NCBI GenBank assembly: GCA_022414725.1
Contig: CM039465.1
Coordinates: forward strand, 19,673,206 to 19,737,205
Direction: 5' to 3'
Source: Microglena sp. YARC
Taxonomy: Eukaryota; Chlorophyta; Chlorophyceae; Chlamydomonadales; Chlamydomonadaceae
DNA length: 64,000 nucleotides
The position numbers and the translations under genes were made by a program. The first letter of the stretch is position 1. Each line of letters starts with the position of its first letter. Positions 34,201 through 46,200 of this stretch are shown one piece after another. Below the pieces are notes generated by a model. The model was given only the letters and a program-made list of their open reading frames with translations, ran no database searches and was not told the DNA's origin.

Positions 34201-37200
34201 CCCTTCTGTGCTCAAAGCAATGGACAGCAGTCCCCCCTCCCAAGTTTGGGGCCACGAATGCGCAGCCCTCTGCCGTCTTTCCACTTCCCACTTCCACACC
34301 GCCAGAAGTGCACCTCTCAAGAACTTCGTCCGCTGTAGACCACCTGTCCCAGCAGGGTTCACGATCGACATCATCCAGCTCACCGCGCGTTGCCTATTCA
34401 GGCAGGCCCGCGGCGTCCAGTTGCGCGCCAGCTCAGCAGCATTTCCCCGCTGAGGGCTACTTGGTTCCGCGGCTGCGCCAGACTGTCATTGGTAACACTG
34501 CTAGCTGGCAGGTGGGCGGCTCAGCAGGAGATCTCGCGGGAACCTCTCACTCCCAACAACCAGAGGTCGTCAAAAGCACAAGAGTCTGGTTGCAGGTAGA
34601 ATTTGAATTTGAATTGTTACTTTTAATGGTTAATTGTTAATCTGAACCAGAAGCTGCGAAGAGCACAAGCGTCTGGTTAGAGTTAGAATTTGAATTTGAA
34701 TTGTTACTTTTAATGGTTAATTGTTAATTTGAACCAGAAGCTGCGAAGAGCACAAGAGTCTGGTTGGAGGTAGAATTCGAATTTGAATTGTTACTTTTAA
34801 TGGTTAATTGTTAATTTGAATCAGAAGCCGTGAAGAACACAAGAGTCTGGTTGGAGGTAGAATTTGAATTTGAATTGTTACTTTTAATGGTTAATTGTTA
34901 ATTTGAACCAGAAGCCGTGGAGAGCACAAGAGTCTGGTTGGAGGTAGAATTCGAATTGGAATTGTTACTTGTAATGGTTAATTGTTAATTTGAACCAGAA
35001 GCTGCGAAGAGCACAAGCGTCTGGTTGGAGTTAGAATTTGAATTTGAATTGTTACTTGTAATGGTTAATTGTTAATTTGAACCAGAAGCTGCGAAGAGCA
35101 CAAGAGTCTGGTTGGAGGTAGAATTTGAATTTGAATTGTTACTTTTAATGGTTAATTGTTAATTTGAACCAGAAGCCGTGAAGAGCACAAGAGTCTGGTT
35201 GGAGGTAGAATTCGAATTTGAATTGTTACTTTTAATGGTTAATTGTTAATTTGAATCAGAAGCCGTGAAGAGCACAAGAGTCTGGTTACAGGTAGAATTT
35301 TAATTTTAATTTTGAATGATTAATTTTAACCAGAAGCCGTGAGGAGCGCAAGTGTCTGGTTGCAGGTAGAAGTTGAGTTTGAATTGTAAATTTTTAATTT
35401 CCAGTCATTAATTTTAACCAGAATCCGTAAAGAGCACAAGAGTCTGGTTACAGGTAGAATTCGAATTTGAATTGTTGATTTAAATCGGTGGAAAATCATG
35501 CCCCTCCTTATGCCCCACACCACCAGCCACCACACCACACCACCCACAACCACCCACAACCACACACAACCACCCACCACACAACCACTACCACCCACCT
35601 CTCACTCCCAACAGTTAGAAGCCATTTTGAGCACAAGAGTCTGGTCGCAGGTAGAATGTGAATCAGAGTAAAATCATGTCCCTCCATCCCCACCACCAGC
35701 CACCACCACCCACTACCCACCATACACCACCACCCACCTCTCACTCCCAACAACTAAAAGCCGTATAGAGCACAAGCGTCTGGTTGCAGGTAGAATTTGA
35801 ATTGGTGTAAAATCATGCCCCTCCTTATTGCCCACCACCAGCTACCACCAGCCACCACACCACACCACCTACCACTACCCATGACCAACCATCACAGACC
35901 ACCACCCACCTCTCACTCCCAAAAACTAGAAGCCGTCCAGATCACAAGAGCCTAGCTGCAGGCAGAATTTGAATCAGTGTAAAATCATGCCCCTCCTCAT
36001 TCCCTACCACCCACCACCACCACCACACACCACCACACACCACCACACCACCATACACCATCACCACACACCACTAACAACACACACCATCAACAACACA
36101 AAAAGCACCCCAGATATCAAAAACATTACAGTACCTTCTCAACCCGGTTCCTTACTCTGCAGGGTGCCCAAGAACACAAAAAGAACTAACACAAAATCCA
36201 GCAACACAAAAAGCAGCAACAGTAAAAGGACCAACACAAGAAGGACCAACACGAAATGCAGCAACGCCAAACGCAGCTACACAAACATTACTGAAATACC
36301 CAAGACACCACAATACCTTCTCAACCCTGTTCCTTGCTCTGCAGGGTGCCCAAGAACACTTCCAGATGCTCCCCTACTACAACGGCTCCCTTTGTGTGCT
36401 GTTGGTGCTGCATGATGAGGTTTCAGCCAACACCAACACAAAAAGCACCCCAGATATTCAATACATACACCGCAATACCTTCTCAACCATGTTCCTTGCC
36501 CTGCAGGGTGCCCAAGAACACTTCCAGATGCTCCCCTACTATAATGGCTCCCTTCTCGTGCTGCCGGCACAGCATGATGAGGTTTCAGCCAACACTAACA
36601 CAAAAAGCACCCCAGATATTCAATACATACACCGCAACAACACAAAATGCAGCACCACCAAAAGCAGCAACACTATCATAACTTCGAAATCCAAGGCACC
36701 GCAACACCTTCTCAACCCTGTTCCTTGCTCTGCAGGGTGCCCAAGAACACTTCCAGATGCTCCCCTACTACAACGGCTCCCTTCTCGTGCTGCCGGCGCT
36801 GCATGACAGGGTTTCAGCCAACGCCAACACAAAAATCACCCCAGGTATCCTACACACCACAGGACCTTACCAACCCGGTTCCTTCCACTGCAGGGTGCCC
36901 AAGAACACAAAAAGGTCCAACTCAAAATGCAGTAACCAAAAAAGCAGCAGCACATAAAAGACCAACACAAAAAGGGCCAACATAAAATGCAAAACCACCA
37001 AAAGCAGCAACACAAACATGACTAATATATCCAATACACCAAAACACCTTCTCAACCCTGTTCCTTATTCTGCAGGGGCCAGAGCACATAAAGGACCAAC
37101 ACAAAAAGGACTAACACAAATAAGACCAAGCAAAAAACAAAAACTGTTCCTTGCTCTGCAGGGTGCCCAAGAACACTTCCAGATGCTCCCCTACTACAAC

Positions 37201-40200
37201 GGCTCCCTTCTCGTGCTGCTGGCACTGCATGACGGGGTTTCAGCCAACCAGGAAGTCCTCACTATCCTCAACGAGGTCCTTTCGCGGCAGTGCCCTGTTG
37301 CAATTGCCAGCCTCAACGAAACGGTACCACTCCGCAACCTGTGGCACGTCCCTGGATACCGCTACAGCTATTCAGACACTTCCATCAATGCAACGAGGTA
37401 GGATATCCCACGCATGCTTGTACTGAAGGTGCTACTTATAGCACTAGTGCCAAATTACGTACAGGCAGTGCGCGGTTGTGATTACTAGCCTCAGCGAAAC
37501 AGTACCTCTTTGGAACCTGTGGCACGTCCCTGGATACCGCTACAGCTATTCAGACACTTCCATCAATGCAACGAGGTAGGATATCCCACGCATGCTTGTA
37601 CTGAAGGTGCTACTTATAGCACTAGTGTCAGATTACGTATAGGCAGTGCGCGGTTGTAATTACTAGCCTCAGCGAAACAGTATCTCTTTGGAACCTGTGG
37701 CACGTCCCTGGATACCGCTACAGCTATTCAGACACTTCCATCAATGCAACGAGGTAGGATATCCCTCGCAGGCTTTAATTTAAGGTGCTACTTATAGCAC
37801 ACGTGCCAAATTACGTACGGGCAATGCGCGGTTGCGATTACTAGCCTCAACGAAACAGTACCACTTTGGAACCTGTCGAACATCCCTGGATACCGCTACA
37901 ACTATTCAGACAAATCTACCAATGCAACGAGGTAGGATATCCCTCGCAGGCTTTAATTTAAGGTGCTACTTATAACACAAGTGCCAAATTACGTACAGGC
38001 AGTGCGTGGTTGCGATTACTAGCCTCAGCGAAACAGTACCACTTTGGAACCTGTCGAACATCCCTGGATACCGCTACAACTATTCAGACACTTCCATCAA
38101 TGCAACGAGGTAGGATATCCCTCGCAGGCTTTAATTTAAGGTGCTACTTATAGCACAAGTGCCAAATTACGTACAGGCAGTGCGCGGTTGTGATTACTAG
38201 CCTCAACAAAACAGTACCACTTTGGAACCTGTGGAACATCCCTGGATATGCGTCCGACAATGTTTGAAGTTGCATGCACTGCAGAGAAAACCGTTTTGCA
38301 ACCCAGCCCAAAACAGGTGTGGTCAACGGGAGGGAAGGGGGGAGGGGGCGGATAATGGTTTGGTGGTGGTGGTGTGTGAATGGGGTGGGGTGGGGGGGGG
38401 TGGGGGGGGCTTCAAGTGTAAACCATTACGTAACCAGCCCCAAATAGCTGTGGCCAAAGGCCAAACGGGCACCATACTATGATTGGGGTGGGGGGGTGGG
38501 GGGGGGGGGGGGGGGGGGTCTTCGTGAGAGTAGGTGTGGCCACCGGCCACACGGGCTACCGTACTAGTACATACATACATACATACATACATACATACAT
38601 ACATCTATGTATATGTAGACATACATGGATTTCACGCGATTTTTTCGTTCCTCGTGTCAAAGGGGGGCGAGGGGCACGGACAATTGTAGTACTCGAAGGA
38701 CATCGGACAGCGTGTCCGATGTCCGCTGTACTGTACTGTATGACTGGGGGAATTCGTGCAAATTTCGAATCTCACCTTCTGCGCCCTTCGCTTTGCTTCT
38801 CCTTTGCCCTTCGCCTCTCCGAGACCTTCACACACAGCCTTACCTTTCACGTTCACGCACCACAATTGTCTTGCTGTCGTGGTCTACTTTTCTTAACATG
38901 CCGGAAACAAAAATTCAGCCACTCAGCGGGCAAGCTGTTTACCGCCCTCAATGTAGGACAGAGTCCAGAGTTACACAAAGTTACACCGAGGCCGACCGAA
39001 GCCAGCCGTTTCACTGGTGGAGCAATTGAACCTAAAGGGTTCGCGTCGGTTGAGCCATCCGTTCCAAGCCAACTGCCCATGCCTGAAGAGCAAATTCCGA
39101 CCCAAATGACCTGCCGTCCCGCATTCCTGCAAAACTGCGGACATGCTGCTTGCGAACGTGTAAATTGCGCATTTGCCAACCTTCGAGCTCTTAAGAGTTC
39201 AGACCGACGAGCCATGCAAACCAGCGTCGGCGTTGAACAGATGCTGCTAACCCACAGCAGCGCGCGACTTACAACCAGGCCAGGCGGGAAGCTCATGCAA
39301 CCAGTCGTGAAAATCAACGCCAGGTTAATAATCAGACAAGACGTGAACCTCATGCTGCGAGGCCGGCTGCCGCGCGCAATTCGCAACATATCATCCTCTG
39401 CATCAACGTCATGCCATCGCATGGTCTGGTCGGCAGGCAATTATTGTGAGATATTTTTGAATTTCTTCAAACCTCAACTCACTGGCATTACCTACCCTAC
39501 GCGATATGGCCCTTGCAACCCTCATCCAATATATTTTCATTGTTGCAAGCATTGATACATCGGTTGCTTAGCATGTTGCGATGTAAGACTGGCTGATATT
39601 TCCTGGTCAAAACAACAGCTGCAGACCCAAATATGTTCCGCGCAAAGAAAAAGATGCAGGTATGTCGCTTTTGATTGCGCATGCCCGGTATTCTCAGCGG
39701 GGTCGGCTTTCGCAAGCTATTGGCAGGTTGGATCCGCAGCCTGCTCTTTATCCACTTCGTACTTCTGCATGATCTAGGCCCACAGCTGGAAGGGATGAGG
39801 TAGGGAGAAGGGGATAACGCATGCGTGCCGGTGGTTCAGGAAAGAGAGGGTGGGGGGAAGGATCGAGGGTGGCCCACCATGGGTGGAAATGACTGGGGAG
39901 AGGGAGAAAGAGAAAGAGTGTAGATGGGGTGGGAGGGGGGAAGGGGGGCATTTGGGTGGTGTGGAGATGGCTGGGGGGTAGGGGGGTATATTAGGGTGAT
40001 GTGGAGATGACTGGGGTTAGGTGGGGTGCAAGGGGGATAAACAGAGTGTGTGTCAAGGGGGTGGGGATGGGGGGCAGGAAGATTTAGGGGGAAACAGGGA
40101 TCATGTTGGTCCTGGGGGCTGGGGGTGGGGGGTATATTTATAGTAGGGAAAGGAAGGGGGCATGTGTTGGATATTTTGCAAAGGGGGAAACGAGGGGGGG

Positions 40201-43200
40201 GGCAAGAAAAAAGATTTCATACCGCATGTTAGATATGGATAGAAAACCTCGAGCAATAGTTGATACAAAAAAAATCAAGTCGATACAACCACGGACGGCC
40301 GAGATAGAGGGGGGGGGGGGGGGGGGGTCCGACCGTTTTCCCAATTTTGTTTGTGCGGTACTTCGTGTAACTTTCTTGCCAGTGCGAATTTTCGAGCGTT
40401 AAGAGCACCATCGAGAAGGGCTCGACGAGACGAGTACGAATCTGCAATCGTTAGTTGGTTACACCCAGTGTGTAATTGGTGGGTGCCCAGGAAGGCACAT
40501 CCAGGCTGGATGCCAGGCTGGACATCACCTACACCTTCGCGCCCAGCGTCGCACGAGCGGCAGTTAGGCTGAAAAACGCGCGCGCGAAACGTGTTCGTAT
40601 GCGCGTTCTGAATTATGGGCTCTGACGAGGTTCCTAAAGCAGTCGAGCCTGGGGTCTAGCCCCCCCCTCACACCCTCCTCCCCACCCACCACACACACAC
40701 CATCAACCCCACCCACCCCCACCACACCCGAGCAGACCCTCAGGCTCTAGAATACAATTTGAGTGAAATAAAAACATGACAATGATGGTGATAATGATAG
40801 ATAGACAGACAAATAACGCCTTCAGTCCTTTTCATACCTGGGTGATCTCCTCCAAGGGCACGGACTACTAGGGTACCCAAGAAAGTTGTACAAATACTGA
40901 AACCTGAATAACTTGTCCAAACTTAATATTTTTTGCTTTTGGTTGTATGGTTGGAAAGGTCTTGTCGACATGATGCTCATGGACCCCCCTTTCACTATGT
41001 AATACTGCCTGGGTGTCCAGATATGAAGCCTCGGGGGGGTAGGTGGGTGATCGGGGGGAAAAAACAATTTCCGGACATGCGGTCTGCAAACTTTATTCTT
41101 GCCCCCCCCCCCTGGGGGGAAATATCTTGATTGTGTGCATGTGAGTAAGGGGGGGGGGGGGGGGGGGGGGGGGGGCGGGGACATTCAAGGGCGTTGCACG
41201 TTATGTAACCCAGGCCAGAACAGGACCCAGGACCTGGGTGGGTGGGGTGGCGGGTGGCCTCCGGCCACACGGGCAATGTACTAGTACATACATACATACA
41301 TCTATATACATGTAGACATACATGGATTTCTGAGAAAAGTTCGCGAACTTTTCGTTCCCCGAAACTTTTCTTTCTGGCGCTAGCTGGCTTTCAACTTAAT
41401 TAGCGTTACTAATAGCGAATCACCCAACAACCCTCCCTGGCTAGCGGCTGAATTCGCGGGTTAGTAATAGCGTATCTCCCATCTCCCCAGTCCCCACACA
41501 GATTTGGAAGAAAGAGCTGATGAATGCAAAGCCATAAATCTCCTTCCGCATTCCCAATTTTCGAACTGACAAAGCAGATGAATGCGAATCGATCAATTTT
41601 CTTCCGCATTCGATCTGAGCGCCACTGTAGCTCAGACTCATTGTCTACAATCTTTTGCTACTATATGCGCTCAGACTCATTGTCTACAATCTTTTGCTAC
41701 TATATGCATGCATGCGCACAATCAACCAGATTTAGGCAGAAGGCGACGAATGCAGCCAGCAAACTTCTCGATGCGGTCTTCTGCTCATGCTCCACGATGC
41801 GTGCCAACGGTCCTAATGGACATGAGGGCGCGCAACACCGCCAGCCAGCGCTCAAAGTGAGCTTGCCAGAGCAGGAGAGGAAGGGCTAACAATAATTTCC
41901 ACGATTCTACCATTGCCATTTATTTATATCACCATGCTTCTTTTCCTGCGAGCGTAGCCACCATTCGTTTCACGCTTGCGCACTTTCACCATGCCTGTGC
42001 ATCAATTGTGTCACGGTTGGCATCCAGTGGATGCGAGCAGCCATTTCCTTCCCATTTCTCGCACTTGGACCGCTCATCCTATCTACGCAATCTCTTTTCA
42101 TTGTATCGATGATCGTTAAGCACGACGCTGCGATATTATGATTCAGCAGGTGTTGACCGGACGGAAGTCGTAGATGTATACCATATAATCAGGAAACATG
42201 TCCCACGCAGTATGCTGTACCGAGGGCAGAGAGCAGAGTTGGCTGAATGAGGTATTTTGAGGTCAAACAGACATATCCCTGGCCCAATTGCATGTAAAGA
42301 AGATGCTGCAGGCAAGTCGTAATGCGGCGTGAGCCCAGTTTTCTCCGCGGGATTCAATCGTTCGCAAATCTGTGGATTGGATCCGCTTGGTTAAATCACC
42401 CACAGGTCTGCCTTTTGTCCCCCCTTAGTCTTCTTCCCAATCAAACCTCGCAGCTAAAGTGGCAGGGTAGGGAGCGGTAGGGAGAAGAAGGGAAGACTGA
42501 TGAGTGTGTTTGTTTTTGTGGGTTTTGGGCCTTGGGGGTGGGCAGGGGGAGGAGAGAGAGATGGGGAGCAGGGGACGTGTGTGTGTGGTGTGTGTGTGGG
42601 GGGGGATAGATGGAGAGAGGGAGGGTGGATGGGAAGTAAGGGAGGGGGGTTGGAGACAGAAAATAGGAAGGAGGCATGAAGGAGGCGAGAGGGAGGGGCA
42701 AAGAAAGAGGGGAGGAGGGACTGAGGGAGGAGTGTGTGTGTAAGGGGGCGTGGAGGGGTGACATGAGGCATTTTGCTATACGTGCCTCCAGTTTTTGTGT
42801 TTAAAATGCACAAGATATTCATGCTCACACCGGAAATTTCATGTATATACAAATGTTCATCAGGTTTTGTGGAGAAAGAATGAGCCGAAATTGCCCTTAT
42901 GCAGGTTTGCATGGGTTGGAGGGGTGGCGGGTGGCCTCGGCCACACGGGCAATGTACTAGTACATAAATACATACATACATACATACATACATGCATGCC
43001 CCATGCAGATCCTCACCAGCCAAGAAGTCCTCGGCCCTGCCTCCACACCTAACACGGCTTACCTCTAATATCAGAGACAACATGGACAGCTGTTCAGATA
43101 TTGAAGGAGGTGAGACTGTTTAGCTTGTGGTTTGTGTTGGTGTTGGTTGTGTTGGTGTTGGTTTGTGTTTTATGTTGTATTTGTGTTGGTTTTTGTTTGT

Positions 43201-46200
43201 GTTTGATAACATTGTATTTCGTTATGAAAGGATTTTCACCCCAGGAGGTGGGTCTCTCGACACAAAGCAGTGGCGCCGAGGATTTAGTTTGAATGGTGTT
43301 GCCACTCCTACAAAAGAGTAGGCGCAGCCTTTAGCCTTCAGCCTTCAGGCTGCTCACCGACGGCGGCCAGAGTCAGCAAGGGCAGCCCTGATTTTATTTT
43401 CAGCTACAAGCAGCAGCTTCTAGGCAGCTCCCCTGGCTGACTAGTAAGCCAAACCTGATGCAACCTCGTGCACCTTGAAGCTGGCGCAACCAGATTTCCT
43501 GTCCTGTCAATATCTTGGGGCTTGGTACAGTTGCTGGCGCAGGGAGCTGCCTAGAAGCTGCTGCTCTTAGCTGAAAAGAAAAGCTACAAAGTTTAATATA
43601 CACGCTACTCAGCTAGTGTTTCTTTTTTGTGCTATGCATGGCAGCTTCCAGTCAGCTTCATAGGCCAGCCACTGGGTCAATCCCAAAGCTTTCAGCTGCA
43701 TTTTAATGCACTCTATATCAGCTCCCAGGCACACTAGCTAGCTTCAGATTTGGCTCAGGGTCAGGGAAAGGGGGCTGCCTAGAAGCTGCTACGCCTAGCC
43801 CCAAAAGAAACAGTGACTACACCACTATCCTGAGTACATAATAGAATCCCCCCCCACACACACACACAAACACACACCACCACCACTGTCCACCACTATC
43901 CTGAGTACATAATAGAATCACAGGTCTGAAGACAGTTAAAAGACGTGCCCAGGTTAGCTTCTAGACAAGGCCAATTTGGGTGACCAACAGGTGATGCAGG
44001 TGATGTAAAGTGATGCAAAAACAAGTAATGATTTGGGTGATTCTGGTGATTCAAGCGATTCAGGTGATGCCAAGTGATACAAAAACAAGTAGTGATTCAG
44101 GTGATGCAGGTGATGCAAAGTGATGCAAAAACAAGTAATGGTTTGGGTGATTTACACGTGATGCAGGTGATGCAAAGTGATGCAAAAACAAGTAATGGTT
44201 TGGGTGATTTACACGTGATGCAGGTGATGCAAAGTGATGCAAAAACAAGTAATGGTTTGGGTGATTTACACGTGATGCAAGTGATGCAAAGTGATGCAAA
44301 AACAAGTAATGGTTTGGGTCATTTACACGTGATGCAGGTGATGCAAAGTGATGCAAAAACAAGTAATGGTTTGGGTGATTTACACGTGATGCAGGTGATG
44401 CAAAGTGATGCAAAAACAAGTAATGGTTTGGGTGATTTACACGTGATGCAGGTGATGCAGGTGATGCAAAGTGATGCAAAAACAAGTAATGGTTTGGGTC
44501 ATTTACACGTGATGCAGGTGATGCAAAGTGATGCAAAAACAAGTAATGGTTTGGGTGATTTACACGTGATGCAGGTGATGCAAAGTGATGCAAAAACAAG
44601 TAATGGTTTGGGTGATTTACACGTGATGCAGGTGACGCAAAGTGATGCAAAAACAAGTAATGGTTTGGGTGATTTACACGTGATGCAGGTGATGCAAAGT
44701 GATGCAAAAACAAGTAATGGTTTGGGACATTTACACGTGATGCAGGTGATGCAAAGTGATGCAAAAACAAGTAATGGTTTGGGTGATTTACACGTGATGC
44801 AGGTGATGCAAAGTGATGCAAAAACAAGTAATGGTTTGGGTCATTTACACGTGATGCAGGTGATGCAAAGTGATGCAAAAACAAGTAATGGTTTGGGTCA
44901 TTTACACGTGATGCAGGTGATGCAAAGTGATGCAAAAATAAGTAATGGTTTGGGTCATTTACAGTTGATGCAGGTGATGCAAAGTGATGCAAAAACAAGT
45001 AATGGTTTGGGTGATTTACACGTGATGCAGGTGATGCAAAGTGATGCAAAAACAAGTAATGGTTTGGGTCATTTACACGTGATGCAGGTGATGCAAAGTG
45101 ATGCAAAAACAAGTAATGGTTTGGGTCATTTACACGTGATGCAGGTGATGCAAAGTGATGCAAAAATAAGTAATGGTTTGGGTCATTTACAGTTGATTCA
45201 GATGATGCAGGTGATACAAAGTGATACAAAACACGCAATGATTTGGGTGGTTTACAGGTGATGCAGGTGATGCAAAGTGATACCGGAAAAAGTAATGATT
45301 TGGGTGATTTACACGTGATGCAGGTGATGCAAAGTGGTACAAAAGAAAAGCAATGGTTAGGGTGGTTTACAGGTGATGCAGGTGATGCAAAGTGATACAA
45401 AACAAGTAATGAGAACGCGTGGTGGGGTATGGTATTAAGGGAGCCCCGTCTTATGGCGGTGGAAAACGAGCTGCTAAGTGGACACAGCTACCATGGCGGT
45501 TGGCAGCGACCACGAACACTGACCGCTCACCCATAGGGTTTCGAACCCAGCACTTTCATCTGTTCAACGAGCTCAACCATTGAACCATTCGTCGGAACAG
45601 GATAGTTCGCAAAGTGATAACAGGTGATTCAGGTGATAGAAGCAAATACGGAGTGGTGTGTTCCTAGCTTCTAGCTGCCCAGTCTGGAGGGCGGTATGGT
45701 TAAGACCCCGTCGTTAAGGCTTTGGCGACGGGAGTTCTAGCGCCGCTGCAGGAAGACATTGGGTGATTTCTCGAGTCTGATTATTGGGCGGTGTTGTTTC
45801 GCTGCTAGGACATGAGCCCCTTGTAATCTTTCCCTCTAGCTAGCCTTGTGATAGTGTGGTCCCTGCTTTAGCTCAAGACGGCCCCCTCATGGCCTTTCTT
45901 TCCTGCTACGAGCAGCAGCTTCTAGGCAGCTCCCGGGCTCTCTCCTCTTCCAAACCTTAAACAACTAAGTGCACCAGGAAGCTGATATCGTCAGCTTTCC
46001 GATGCTGTAGTCATCTTTGGCTTGGCCCAGTGGCAGTTCCAGGGAGCTGCTTAGAAGCTGCTGTTGGTAGCCAAAAAGAAAAACAGAGTTGAGCCAAAAC
46101 TGATGACCCCCCCACCCCCCACCCAATGCTGTATCACCATACCACAGATTGGCACACCCACCACCACCACCATCACCCACCCACCAAGCAGGTCCACAGA

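Noticed and set aside
38479..39555. 358-codon plus-strand frame in CCZ1 intron 7
   Set aside because: It begins in a poly-G/CATA tract, has no recognisable domain, and the opposite strand is open as well; kept only as uncertain transposon debris.
42454..43083. 209-codon minus-strand frame
   Set aside because: Pro/Ser/Leu-rich low-complexity translation of a purine-rich tract; it overlaps the CCZ1 micro-exon on the other strand.
44060..45400. Open frames of about 400-450 codons on both strands
   Set aside because: They run through a 57-bp satellite whose length is a multiple of three; the frames exist on both strands and end where the satellite ends.
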